From: Nitrospira sp. ST-bin5
Lineage (GTDB): Bacteria; Nitrospirota; Nitrospiria; Nitrospirales; Nitrospiraceae
Assembly: GCA_002083555.1 (NCBI GenBank)
Contig: MSXN01000020.1
Coordinates: 1 to 64,000 of the forward strand
DNA: 64,000 nucleotides
Direction of reading: 5' to 3'
Shown here: in pieces, positions 45,941-54,312 of the stretch
Layout of the letters: each line of letters starts with the position of its first letter
How positions within the stretch are numbered: position 1 is the first letter of the stretch
The notes under the pieces: generated by a model
The model's input: only the letters and a program-made list of their open reading frames with translations
Databases searched by the model: none
What the model was told of the DNA's origin: nothing
Made by a program: the position numbers and the translations under genes

Positions 45941-46828
45941 CTAGACCCACTCTTCCCGTAGTGATCGTCCTGCTTGGCCAGACCAGGTCGGCAGCTGCAG
46001 CGCCTTCTCCTCCACCGTTTCTGATTCAGCGACGTCTTCGGCTTCCGTCTGAACAAATTGATCTTCCCAGAGGATGTGGCGCCCCTCGTCCTCGGACATC
46101 CGGATCCTGAAATCAAACGAGCGGCTGAGTTCCGGCTTATCACGATCCTCGCTCACACGGCGATCGGCGATACGTTCCATCCTGGCACGGTTGTTTCCAT
46201 CCGTTGAAAACTCGTCTTCCCAGACCAGTCCGCCAGTTTCAGGATCCAGCGCGCGGAGTAAAAAAGACGGTCGAGGAGACGCAGACGACATCTCGCGGAC
46301 TCGGGTCACTGTCGCGCGCCTCGGCACCAGGGTCGAGACCAACTGCCCCGCACTCTCTGCATCACGGGGCGTCAGATTTAAGTTTCCTTCCCATTGAAAC
46401 TTTCCGGTCGTCGCATCATAGACACGCAGCACGAAATTGGAGAGGTCCGTCGCGCCCGGGCCGACTCCGCCGGCAAAGATCCGAGCCTGTGACTGCGGTC
46501 CTTTCGTCGCGCTCTCCTCTTTCACATTCAACTCATAGGTGTCATCCGAAAGCACTTCCCCGCTCTGCGGGTCGTAGATCTTCACGGTGATCGTCGAGAC
46601 GTCCCCGACCTGATAGCCGAACCCGGCCGCGACAATCCCCGCTTTGACTGGAGCCACCTCGGCCCACGCCAGCGACGGGCCGAGCAGGATACCGACAAGA
46701 ACCCAGGCCAGGCTTTTTATGGAATGACGCAGACGGCTGGACGAGTGGAGCTTCTTCACTGGAAGCTTGGGAGACATGGCACCGGTTATTGACTGTAGAA
46801 GACGGCTGATCCAAGAAATGATTGGCAT
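45941..46828 (-). CDS. exported hypothetical protein
   Basis: A 295-aa protein with a hydrophobic export segment (LAWVLVGILLGPSLAWA) preceded by an unusually long, basic N-terminal region of ~42 residues. The mature protein is beta-rich, with three related units ending in DDTYEL, KFQWEGNL, VWEDEFS and LWEDQF, suggesting repeated Ig-like or beta-sandwich modules. GGAGG precedes the start at 46828. No family is recognised. Confidence 0.6.
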   Translation of the reverse strand: MPIISWISRLLQSITGAMSPKLPVKKLHSSSRLRHSIKSLAWVLVGILLGPSLAWAEVAPVKAGIVAAGFGYQVGDVSTITVKIYDPQSGEVLSDDTYELNVKEESATKGPQSQARIFAGGVGPGATDLSNFVLRVYDATTGKFQWEGNLNLTPRDAESAGQLVSTLVPRRATVTRVREMSSASPRPSFLLRALDPETGGLVWEDEFSTDGNNRARMERIADRRVSEDRDKPELSRSFDFRIRMSEDEGRHILWEDQFVQTEAEDVAESETVEEKALQLPTWSGQAGRSLREEWV

Positions 46829-46901
46829 GGCCCCTCCGTGATGTTGGGGTCATTCTGCCTGCGTCGAACCCGCCGCGTATATTCCCCACTGTGGGAGGAT
46901 T

Positions 46902-46917
46902 CCCCTCGAAAGAGGGG
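46902..46917. terminator. GAAA-loop hairpin downstream of the DCC-family gene
   Basis: CCCCTC-GAAA-GAGGGG is a perfect 6-bp stem with a GNRA tetraloop on the plus strand, followed by a second small stem (CCCACTGTGGG, 46886-46896). It lies between the DCC-family stop and the next minus-strand start. No T-run follows, so it is a weak terminator or an mRNA-processing hairpin. Confidence 0.4.
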
Positions 46918-46953
46918 GGGGAATGGGCCGAAGAAGCCGAGAACTGGCGACGC

Positions 46954-47364
46954 TCATGCGTGAGGATTTACTGCGCCAAACAGGCGATAGCGATGTCGGG
47001 CAATCCAACGATAGATCCGCTCAGCCAGTCTTCGCATAAGTGACCATTTCAATACCCATCGGAGGAACGTCCCACCCGGCAGGCCGTGAATCAGCGGGAG
47101 GAACGCGTCGACTCCTTGCCGCACCCTGCCTGCAGGGCTGATGAGATAGGCCATGGATGGAGGACCCGGCTGATACTGCTCCCCCAGCGCGCGCACTGCT
47201 TCTTCACTCTCATACGGAATCATCCGAACCCCTGACCCGGCTTCACCCATTCCAGCCCGGCCGAGCCCCTCTTTGGCTGCGACACAGAGCCGGCAATTTG
47301 CATCGTAAATAAGCAGGGTGGGCTGCTGAGGATCGAACTGGCTGACTGGCGACGGCTCTCTCAT
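46954..47364 (-). CDS. DCC/DUF393-family thiol-disulfide oxidoreductase-like protein
   Basis: A 136-aa thioredoxin-fold-like protein of the DUF393 (DCC) family. The signature YDANCRLCVAAKEGL, with its CxxC pair, is present near the N-terminus, followed by MIPYESEEAV and the family-typical segment LISPAGRVRQGVDAFLPLI. The role is probably redox, but the substrate is unknown. Confidence 0.78.
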   Translation of the reverse strand: MREPSPVSQFDPQQPTLLIYDANCRLCVAAKEGLGRAGMGEAGSGVRMIPYESEEAVRALGEQYQPGPPSMAYLISPAGRVRQGVDAFLPLIHGLPGGTFLRWVLKWSLMRRLAERIYRWIARHRYRLFGAVNPHA

Positions 47365-47445
47365 GATGCGAGCAGGCTACCACCCGGAAATTTCTCTCAT
47401 CAAGGCGCCGTTGTTGCCGCCGACTGAACCGGCTATAGTGCAGAA

Positions 47446-47865
47446 ATGACGAAACCATGGGGACTGATGATCAGCTTGATCGGCTTGACTGCCGTCGGCA
47501 TGGCAACTCTGTTTCTCGTGGGCCAGCCGGACCAGACGGAGCCCAGCCGCTTCCTCGTCGGCTTTCTCATCGGCCTGCCGCTGTTCCTGCTGGTTGCAGT
47601 GCGCCTGGGGTATCGATGGGCGCTTATGGCGAGTGTGATCTATGGAACCGTGGGATTGGCCCTGGACTTGTCGACGATCGTGCAGTTGATTACGAAAGAC
47701 CAGCCGACCATCGCGTCGCTGACGGCCAACGGGTTCAGCGGGATTTTGAACTTTCTCGTGATTGCGTTCGGCGGGCGCGCGTTCTTGGACGTGCCGCAGA
47801 CGCCACCGCCTCCAGGATCCCGTCCTCCCAATCCTCCGTTCCCGGCTTCATCCGCAACACCTTAG
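47446..47865 (+). CDS. small membrane protein, 4 predicted helices
   Basis: A 139-aa protein with four hydrophobic segments (MISLIGLTAVGMATLFLV; FLIGLPLFLLVAV; ALMASVIYGTVGLAL; GILNFLVIAFGG) and a Pro-rich tail (TPPPPGSRPPNPPFPA). No known family. Its last 131 bp overlap the convergent methyltransferase gene tail to tail; the Pro-rich tail is exactly the overlapping part. Confidence 0.55.
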   Translation: MTKPWGLMISLIGLTAVGMATLFLVGQPDQTEPSRFLVGFLIGLPLFLLVAVRLGYRWALMASVIYGTVGLALDLSTIVQLITKDQPTIASLTANGFSGILNFLVIAFGGRAFLDVPQTPPPPGSRPPNPPFPASSATP

Positions 47866-48829
47866 TCTTCGCAAATCCGGCCTCCTTCAGCCAGACGCTC
47901 GTCTCTTTCGCCGAATAGGTGTTGCCCTCTTCCGTGAAGAGCAGCATCGAGACGGCAAAGAGGCTCGCTTCGGCGGGCTGTAGACCTTCGCGATCGTGCA
48001 GAAACGCATCTTGAATCAGCAGACGCCCGCCGGGATTCAAGGCTGCAAGCGCGCGCCGAAAGATGGCGCGATTCGTCGCCGGTGAATAGATGTGCAGCAC
48101 GTTGGAGTACCAGATGACATCGTAGGTGCCGGAGATCGCTTCCTTCGTGAAGTCGACCGGCACATAGCTAAGCCGTGACTCGGCCTTATGCGTCGCGGCA
48201 ATTTCTCTGGCCACTTCCAGGGCTTCCGGACGGTCGCCGACGGCGGCACGTAACCGCGGGTGTTTGGACAGAAAGGCCATGGCATAGGTGCCCGGTCCTC
48301 CGCCGAGATCGAGCAACGTCTTGGCTCCGTGGAGATCCACCTGCCCGGCAATCTTCGGAGCCGTCTCTAGCGTCCGATAATGCATCGCCCACGTGAATCG
48401 CCGACGATACCCCGGTTCTTCCGGCACATCTTCATCCAGCGGACGCCCCGTTCGCACTGACTCGCCCAGGCGCGCCCAATCCTGCCAATGACTCGCCATG
48501 AGGTCGAGATAGTCTTTGCGATAGGCTGCATGCCGGGCATTCAACGCCGTCGCCGCCAGCCGGCTATTTCGATAGACCAGACCTGTTTTCGTAAGGAGAC
48601 CGGACATGGCCAGATTGCGGCAGAGGATCGAGAGTCCCCGCTCGCTCATAGCCACGGCCTTCGCCAACTGAGGGATCGTCCAGCGGCGCGTGCCGATCTT
48701 CGTAAAGAGATCCAACTCCAGCGCCATGAGGAGAATACGCGGCAGCCGGTAGGCCGATACCGCGTCGCGAAACTCCTCAAATGTGGTGATGCGACGATTC
48801 ACGCGGCCCCGCCGATCTGCCGCAGGCAC
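47735..48829 (-). CDS. SAM-dependent O-methyltransferase (dimerisation-domain type)
   Basis: A 364-aa enzyme of the plant-caffeate/CrtF-type O-methyltransferase class. An N-terminal winged-helix dimerisation domain (LPRILLMALELDLFTKIG; MSERGLSILCRNLAMSGLL) precedes a Rossmann domain with motif I LDLGGGPGTYAMAF and later LNPGGRLLIQDAFL. The C-terminal ~20 residues are Arg/Ser-rich. The substrate is likely a small aromatic or isoprenoid hydroxyl group; not determinable here. It overlaps the upstream 145-aa gene by 31 bp. Confidence 0.85.
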   Translation of the reverse strand: MPAADRRGRVNRRITTFEEFRDAVSAYRLPRILLMALELDLFTKIGTRRWTIPQLAKAVAMSERGLSILCRNLAMSGLLTKTGLVYRNSRLAATALNARHAAYRKDYLDLMASHWQDWARLGESVRTGRPLDEDVPEEPGYRRRFTWAMHYRTLETAPKIAGQVDLHGAKTLLDLGGGPGTYAMAFLSKHPRLRAAVGDRPEALEVAREIAATHKAESRLSYVPVDFTKEAISGTYDVIWYSNVLHIYSPATNRAIFRRALAALNPGGRLLIQDAFLHDREGLQPAEASLFAVSMLLFTEEGNTYSAKETSVWLKEAGFAKTKVLRMKPGTEDWEDGILEAVASAARPRTRARRTQSRESSKSR

Positions 48830-49236
48830 CAGCGCATGAGATCCTGTACCTTGGAAGGATTGGTAACATCGACCGGGCGCGCAAACGTCGCCGCAACAAA
48901 CTCTTCGTTCATCTCGGTCTCTTCCGCAAATCCGGACTGCAACAGCAGTGCGCGGTATTTCCCGACCGCCGGCTGAATAAAATACTTTGCCTGCTTCGCC
49001 ACTTCATCTGTGCCGAGATCTTCCGGCGTTCCATCCGACATCAACGCCATCACATCGTCCATCGCGATCCCGTACTGACAGAGCACGGTGCCTTCCGGCT
49101 TGACCTCCAGCAACCAGCCGTCGGACCCGAGGTCCATCGCCAGGGCTCCCCCCGGTTCCAATTCATAGAGTTGCGGGAAGGCCCGCATCAGCGCCATACG
49201 GAGCTGCGGCCAGGCGGAAACGGTCGGATCACTCAT
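48799..49236 (-). CDS. hypothetical protein (145 aa)
   Basis: A soluble acidic protein (SDGWLLEVKPEGTVLCQYG; MNEEFVAATFARPVDVTN) that looks like a compact alpha/beta domain. It overlaps the TPR gene upstream by 4 bp and the methyltransferase downstream by 31 bp, so all three are probably one transcript. No family is recognised. Confidence 0.65.
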   Translation of the reverse strand: MSDPTVSAWPQLRMALMRAFPQLYELEPGGALAMDLGSDGWLLEVKPEGTVLCQYGIAMDDVMALMSDGTPEDLGTDEVAKQAKYFIQPAVGKYRALLLQSGFAEETEMNEEFVAATFARPVDVTNPSKVQDLMRWCLRQIGGAA

Positions 49237-50057
49237 GCATGCGACTCTCGATAGGGAGGAGTGGAATCGGTCTCCGCTAGCCGGGCGCGGAGCCCCATAA
49301 GACGCTTGGTATTTTCTTCGAGCTTGGGCAGCTGATATTTGCGATCCATGAGCACGACGAGTTCGAGGAGATCAGCCGCATCCTGTAGACGGCCGATCGC
49401 TTCATAACACTGGGCCAACACGTATCGCGCCCCGCCGGTCCGCAGTTCATCGCGCGACCGTTCGGCGATGGACTGGCTGGTTTGGCAACAGGCAATCGCA
49501 TCGTCATACCGTTCTTGCATCAGAAAGGTCCGACCGATCATCCGCCAGGCATCGGCCACGCCGCCCTGATTGCCCAGGCGCCGCATCAGCACCAGCGAAT
49601 GTTCGTAGTATTGAATCGCCTGATCGTATTGGCCGATCTCGCGCGCCACCAGACCGAGATCCGACAGCAGCACCGCCTTGGCCGCTTCGTCATGTGTCTT
49701 CGTCAGGAGATCCAGCGATTCGAGATAGTAGGCACGGGCACGATCCCATTCCCCGGCGTCGGCGCGCAGGTTGCCCAGATTCCCCAGCGTCGTCCCGATC
49801 CCCTTCTCGTCACCGAGAATCTTTTGCAGTTCCAGCACTTCCTGATAGTACGTCTGCGCCGAGTCCCGCCGGCCGCTCACCGCGCAGATATTTCCGAGAT
49901 TCCCGAGTGTCGCGGCCATCGCGCGCTGATCCCCGGTCATCCGGTCGCATTCCAGCGCCTTGGCGTAGCAGGTGTACGCTTCCGTGTAGAGGCCACGCGC
50001 GAAATGCTCGTTCCCCTGGCGGTTCAGTTCTTCGGACAGCCCGTTTCGTAATGGCAT
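49233..50057 (-). CDS. TPR-repeat protein
   Basis: A 274-aa cytosolic protein with six tetratricopeptide repeats (EAYTCYAKALECDRMTGDQR; AQTYYQEVLELQKILGDEKG; RARAYYLESLDLLTKTHD; AIQYYEHSLVLMRRLGNQG and so on), of the kinesin-light-chain-like subtype with ~40-residue period. It is a scaffold for protein contacts. It lies upstream of the 145-aa hypothetical protein and the methyltransferase. Confidence 0.85.
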   Translation of the reverse strand: MPLRNGLSEELNRQGNEHFARGLYTEAYTCYAKALECDRMTGDQRAMAATLGNLGNICAVSGRRDSAQTYYQEVLELQKILGDEKGIGTTLGNLGNLRADAGEWDRARAYYLESLDLLTKTHDEAAKAVLLSDLGLVAREIGQYDQAIQYYEHSLVLMRRLGNQGGVADAWRMIGRTFLMQERYDDAIACCQTSQSIAERSRDELRTGGARYVLAQCYEAIGRLQDAADLLELVVLMDRKYQLPKLEENTKRLMGLRARLAETDSTPPYRESHA

Positions 50058-50068
50058 AGCTACTTCCG

Positions 50069-50662
50069 CTACTGCAGCGCCTGCTCCAGAATGGGCTTCG
50101 CGCCGGTCAAGATGGATGCACCGTCCCCGACCAACACTGAATCGAACTGATACTTCAGCAACCGCAGTAATCCCTCTCTGGCCTTCTCCCGGTCCGCATA
50201 CTTTTCCGCCGGCAGCATGGACAGGGCGCCGGCCGGCTTCCCGATCAAGGCATCGCCGAGGATCAAGACGCCCTTCCGCTGCTGAATGAAGAGGGCGGAC
50301 TCTCCGGGGGACTTCTGATCTTTGAGCTGAACCACCCAGATCCCGCCGACCAGCAATTCTCCGTCCTTGAACGTTTTGGTCGGCTTGAGATCCATCTGTG
50401 GCGCGTCCAGCTCCGGCACATGCAGCTGACAGCGGAACTCGTCCTGATAGCGTTTCGCTTCACGGACATGGTCCCGATTCGTCACGATAATGTAATCGAT
50501 AGGACCGTTGCGCAGCACCACCGCGCTCGCATCGCCGGTCATCGGCGGAGGGTCCACGAGAATCTTATGCTCACCCACGGTCAAGAAGAGCCCGTTGAAA
50601 TCAATCTGCTTCTCGTCAGAGAACCAGGACCATTGCCAGATACCGGGAAGAATATTTTTCAT
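50069..50662 (-). CDS. degenerate metallo-beta-lactamase-fold protein
   Basis: A 197-aa protein with the layout of a metallo-beta-lactamase-fold hydrolase (FNGLFLTVGEHKILVDPPPM; IDYIIVTNRDHVREAKRYQD; LILGDALIGKPAG). The zinc motif HxHxDH is reduced to TNRDHVRE, so the two first His ligands are lost; the later GDALIG keeps an Asp. It is probably not a normal hydrolase. It shares the strand of the TPR gene with an 11-bp gap. Confidence 0.65.
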   Translation of the reverse strand: MKNILPGIWQWSWFSDEKQIDFNGLFLTVGEHKILVDPPPMTGDASAVVLRNGPIDYIIVTNRDHVREAKRYQDEFRCQLHVPELDAPQMDLKPTKTFKDGELLVGGIWVVQLKDQKSPGESALFIQQRKGVLILGDALIGKPAGALSMLPAEKYADREKAREGLLRLLKYQFDSVLVGDGASILTGAKPILEQALQ

Positions 50663-50709
50663 AGACAGGAACCAATGGCGCCTTTCCAATCACGAATGAC
50701 AGGACAGGC

Positions 50710-50952
50710 TCACAGGGCGGCGACGGCATCCTTTACGACTTTCGTGACCTTGGTCAGAATGCCGGCATCATTGGGAAGATCCAAAATGTCGTCCTCCGAC
50801 ACCGTGATGAATTTCCGATTCGGTCCTTTGGTCAGTGAGATCAAAAACATACTGTTCGACGGAGTGACCGGAATCACAACCTGCACGGCCCCGTCCACAC
50901 CCTTGATTACCTCCAGGAACTTCTGCTTCCCCGCTTCCATCTCATCCATCAA
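50710..50952 (-). CDS. small hypothetical protein
   Basis: An 80-aa soluble protein (KQKFLEVIKGVDGAVQVVIP; PSNSMFLISLTKGPNRKFIT) with alternating strands and a C-terminal helix. No family is recognised. It is in the string of minus-strand genes 47.7-51.5 kb, 47 bp upstream of the MBL-like gene. Confidence 0.6.
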   Translation of the reverse strand: MMDEMEAGKQKFLEVIKGVDGAVQVVIPVTPSNSMFLISLTKGPNRKFITVSEDDILDLPNDAGILTKVTKVVKDAVAAL

Positions 50953-51006
50953 TCATCACCCTTTTGTTCATCGACCCCGTACAAGCCATTGGATCCCGGA
51001 ACAGCC

Positions 51007-51543
51007 TTACATTTTTGCCGGAGCCGCCAGCAACTTCTCAACCTCCACAACAATTTCATTCGCTCCGGCCAGATCGATGTCCATGTTGCCCACCCGCTGC
51101 CACCGGATGACCCCGGCCTGGTCGATCACATAGACATTCGGAATAAACTTCCCGCCACCGTAGAGCTTATCGGTGATTTTCGCCGGATCCAGCAAATAGG
51201 GATAGGTGACTTTCACGGGAAAAGCCGACAAGAATTCGCCGACGTCTTTCTTTGAGTTTCCCGATGAATTGACACCGACCACCGCGACATCTTTTCCTTT
51301 GGTCAGTTCAGATACTTTCTGAAGGTTTGAGCCCTGCATCATACAGGGATCGCAGATATGGAACAGCCCGAGGACGATGACTTTCCCCTTATAACTGTCC
51401 AACGACACCGTCTCGCCGGTAATCGCTGTCAGCGTAAACGAAGGCGCCTTCTCGCCGACTTTGAAAAATCCCGCAGCCAGCGCCACATGTGCCGCAAGGA
51501 CCGGAACCAAGAGGGCACCGAGCACCCACAGAGATCGCTTCAT
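51007..51543 (-). CDS. TlpA/ResA-like periplasmic thioredoxin
   Basis: A 178-aa exported thioredoxin-fold protein. The signal peptide (LGALLVPVLAAHVALAAG) is followed by the AhpC/TSA-type start KVGEKAPSFTLTAITGETVS and the active site HICDPCMMQ (CDPC). The cis-Pro region FIPNVYVID is intact. It is probably a disulfide reductase or cytochrome-maturation-type protein. GGAGG lies 6 nt upstream of the start at 51543. Confidence 0.85.
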   Translation of the reverse strand: MKRSLWVLGALLVPVLAAHVALAAGFFKVGEKAPSFTLTAITGETVSLDSYKGKVIVLGLFHICDPCMMQGSNLQKVSELTKGKDVAVVGVNSSGNSKKDVGEFLSAFPVKVTYPYLLDPAKITDKLYGGGKFIPNVYVIDQAGVIRWQRVGNMDIDLAGANEIVVEVEKLLAAPAKM

Positions 51544-51682
51544 GAGAGCCTCCTTCGTCATCAATCGGACAAGCGAATGAACGATGAAAGCTATCCTACC
51601 ATGCAGAATTTTTCAGGGGCAACGGCAGACAACGGATCCATCTATTCTCGCCCCACACCCCAGCGTTGCGAGAGAGCTCGAC

Positions 51683-52939
51683 TCACCGATGGAACAGGTG
51701 TCGAATCGAAGCCGGAGGGGAGAGCCATCGTGAGAGCGTGTGGACAGGGCTGACGCCGCGAGCGAGCCAGTGCAACGACCGGCGCCAGCGGAACCAGGCC
51801 GGCGCCGAATGAATGACCGGATCATGACTCCGACACAAGGCAATCCCGTACCGCCACCGCGCCTTCCAATCATCCTGAAGCGTAAACAACAGCGCCCCGA
51901 CGTCCTGATCGTCAATCCCCTCTTGCTGCTGTAGAAGGAGGCTCTTCGGCATCCTGTGGGCCAAACCCAAGATATCGGAATCGGCCGCAATCAGGTTCAG
52001 GATCTGCGGAGGAATCGGCGCATCCATGACTCGATGAGACAACGCCAGACCAAGCAACAGAACCCGATAGCATCTCCATTCCAGTGCGGTCGTGAGCACC
52101 CGCTTCCAATTCAGCCGCCCGGCACGGATGAGTCCGGCTACGTCCGTCACCAGGCTGAGTTGCCCCCATGCCTGATGCGCTCCATGGACGCAGAGAATAA
52201 GCAACGCTTCCTCCGGAGCCATCCCCTTGCTCTTTCGGCCATCGAGGGAGAGAGGCCGAACGTGACCCCACACCTCCGGCCGGTCAATACGGAACATCAG
52301 CTGCGCACGCCTCACCGCCCACATCAGCTCGACCTGACGAGACGTGCCGGCGTGAATGTAGAGGAGCGGCCGCTCGCAGACACCCGCATCAACGGTGCGA
52401 TCACCCGCCCCTCCTCGCACAGAATAGCCCTGAGAAACCAACACCCGCTCTGCATCCGCAAGTTGCTGCCGGCGCACAAGCGCGACCAGGTCGGCTGGAG
52501 TACAGAGCGTGAGATCACCATAAATCATGGCTGCGAAACCTACGCCCCTGAAAGGAAGCACGGAGACTCCGGCCTCATCAAAAGCGCGGGACAGTCGAAG
52601 CAGCTCCACCGCTCCGGCTTGATTCGCAGCGGCTGCCTCTTCCGTCCGCCTGCGAAGCATATCCAGATCCGCCGACGGAACAAGGTCTGCGCAAAGTCCG
52701 GTGAGCGTCCTGGCGAGCAAGGCTTCGACTCCGTGACTTTTTGCCAGTTCCAGCAGCAACGGCCAATTCAAGCCGGCTTGCGCGACCTCAAGAATCCGGC
52801 GACGGAGAGACTCAGGCACCGCCGCTCTGGCGCACCAGATGAGGAATTGGGCCTCCCGGAAACGCACTGGGTTCAGCCATCCGGCTGACGCCGTCGTAGG
52901 GCCTGCTCCATCAGCCGGATGTCGGAGCGAGAATCCCAC
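51683..52939 (-). CDS. NTP_transf_5-family nucleotidyltransferase-like protein, active site altered
   Basis: A 418-aa paralogue of the protein at 62039-63262. It has the same helical N-terminus, nucleotidyltransferase core and helical C-terminus (EALLILCVHGAHQAWGQLSL). Proteins of this family accompany lasso and related RiPP clusters. The catalytic motif DLDLLI of the paralogue is DLVALV here (Val152 replaces the second Asp) and the preceding Lys is Arg131, so catalysis is doubtful. GTG start at 52939 with GAGGAGG 8 nt upstream, 2 bp after the desaturase-family gene: last gene of the RiPP operon. Confidence 0.78.
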   Translation of the reverse strand: MGFSLRHPADGAGPTTASAGWLNPVRFREAQFLIWCARAAVPESLRRRILEVAQAGLNWPLLLELAKSHGVEALLARTLTGLCADLVPSADLDMLRRRTEEAAAANQAGAVELLRLSRAFDEAGVSVLPFRGVGFAAMIYGDLTLCTPADLVALVRRQQLADAERVLVSQGYSVRGGAGDRTVDAGVCERPLLYIHAGTSRQVELMWAVRRAQLMFRIDRPEVWGHVRPLSLDGRKSKGMAPEEALLILCVHGAHQAWGQLSLVTDVAGLIRAGRLNWKRVLTTALEWRCYRVLLLGLALSHRVMDAPIPPQILNLIAADSDILGLAHRMPKSLLLQQQEGIDDQDVGALLFTLQDDWKARWRYGIALCRSHDPVIHSAPAWFRWRRSLHWLARGVSPVHTLSRWLSPPASIRHLFHR

Positions 52940-52941
52940 CG

Positions 52942-53985
52942 CTACGCCCTCCTCTCGAGCAACCGAGTCAGAGTGTGAATGGATCTTGCGAACGGGCTCA
53001 CGTACAGGCTCCGAACAGTCTCAAACTCACGAGGCGCTGCATCGAGCAGCCCGACCTGCAGAACCTCGGGATGCCCGGGATGATAGTGGGTGCCGAATAA
53101 ACCATCCCAGACCGACAGCTTGACCCCAAAATTCTTATTCCAATGGCGCGGATCAACACTGTGATGGATCTGATGGTGGGCCGGACTCATGAACAGCCGA
53201 TTAAACACCGGGCCATAGGAAAACCAGATATGCGAATGGCGCAAATGAGTACCCAACAACGCGAGCACAAAACCAGCGATACTCACACCGAAAATCATCG
53301 TGATCTGCTGATCACGACCAAGAATATTCTCATAGAAAACCGCGGAGAGCCCGACTGCGGGAGCCTGCAACATCGCGAAACCGATGAGCTCCACGGGATG
53401 AATCCGATACGCTGCCGCAGGAGTCAGCACCTCGACCGAATGATGCACCCGATGAAAAGCCCACAGCACCGGCACCTTATGGAACAGCACATGGGCACAA
53501 TAGTTGATCAAGTCGTGCAGCAGAAGAAAACCAGCGGCCGCAATGACGATCGCAGTCGGAGAAAGCGAACTGGGTGGCTCCCATCCCAGATGCCCGACCA
53601 ATACCCACGTCATCATTTTGGCCCCCAGCAACCCGACCCCTGTCATGATGGGGACATAGATCAGAAACGTCAGCACGATATCGATGGCCGCGAACCGGAA
53701 ATCCAGCAGAGTCGACCGATGACGATACAACCGAGCGGGAAAGGCAAACTCTCGAAATGACACGTCCGCCAAGCGGCCTGCTCGTTTCGCGAATACATAG
53801 ATCGCCCAGGCGAGGGCCAGGCTGGAAAGCAGATACGGCCAGGCCAATCCGTTTGAAAGATTGATGAAGACCCGAGGGATCTGTCCGACGGCTGCCTGAA
53901 AGTTCGACCAGGAAAGGAAAGATGCAAAAAGGGACTCTCCAACCCGTTCGACAAACCAGAGGACCGTCTCAATCATGATGGACAC
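52942..53985 (-). CDS. fatty-acid-hydroxylase/sterol-desaturase-family membrane enzyme (copy 1)
   Basis: A 347-aa integral membrane di-iron oxygenase-family protein. Several transmembrane helices flank His clusters: HDLINYCAHVLFHKV, WAFHRVHHS, RHSHIW and SPAHHQIHHS, which are the di-iron ligands. Family members hydroxylate or desaturate lipids. Here it follows precursor peptide 1 and precedes a nucleotidyltransferase-like gene in a RiPP operon, so oxidation of a peptide or lipid moiety is possible. It is clearly homologous to the second copy at 54313-55392. Confidence 0.85.
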   Translation of the reverse strand: MSIMIETVLWFVERVGESLFASFLSWSNFQAAVGQIPRVFINLSNGLAWPYLLSSLALAWAIYVFAKRAGRLADVSFREFAFPARLYRHRSTLLDFRFAAIDIVLTFLIYVPIMTGVGLLGAKMMTWVLVGHLGWEPPSSLSPTAIVIAAAGFLLLHDLINYCAHVLFHKVPVLWAFHRVHHSVEVLTPAAAYRIHPVELIGFAMLQAPAVGLSAVFYENILGRDQQITMIFGVSIAGFVLALLGTHLRHSHIWFSYGPVFNRLFMSPAHHQIHHSVDPRHWNKNFGVKLSVWDGLFGTHYHPGHPEVLQVGLLDAAPREFETVRSLYVSPFARSIHTLTRLLERRA

Positions 53986-54081
53986 CGGTTTTCACACCTC
54001 TGACGAGGAGACGACTGAATCGATCTGCGTTGCTCCTCTGTCGCCATCCCATCTGCTCCACCCTCACACATCGGCCGGTCA

Positions 54082-54119
54082 GATGGGTTGGCCGGCTTGA
54101 TTCAACCGGCCAACCCATC
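54082..54119. terminator. hairpin after precursor peptide gene 1
   Basis: A perfect 14-bp stem (GATGGGTTGGCCGG / CCGGCCAACCCATC) with a 10-nt loop lies between precursor 1 and the desaturase-family gene. No U-run follows in the direction of transcription, so it looks like an mRNA-stabilising or partial-termination stem. Equivalent hairpins follow precursors 2 and 3. Confidence 0.75.
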
Positions 54120-54160
54120 CACACTGCGCGTCTTCTCCCTATGCCGTCATAGGTCAAAGA

Positions 54161-54289
54161 CTAGCTGGCGCAGGCGGCATCCGCCGCCTTCTGGCACTGT
54201 TCCTTGTACTTGACCCCCGTCACATCGCGCAGCAATTCATGCGCGATCAATACGGGCTCTGAGTACGATTCCTTCTTCTGTTGCTCCAT
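54161..54289 (-). CDS. RiPP precursor peptide 1
   Basis: A 42-aa peptide starting MEQQKKESYSEPVLIAHELL and continuing RDVTGVKYKEQCQKAADAA, ending CAS. The first 25 residues are nearly identical to precursors 2 and 3 and contain the lasso-leader-type motif YxxPxL (Y9, P12, L14) and a conserved Thr24-Gly25. The rest is variable and contains two Cys (32 and 40). AAAGGAGG lies upstream. No acidic residue occurs at core positions 7-9 counted from residue 26, so a classical lasso ring is not evident. Translated by hand from the minus strand. Confidence 0.85.
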   Translation of the reverse strand: MEQQKKESYSEPVLIAHELLRDVTGVKYKEQCQKAADAACAS

Positions 54290-54312
54290 GGTTCTTCACC
54301 TCCTTTCGCTGG

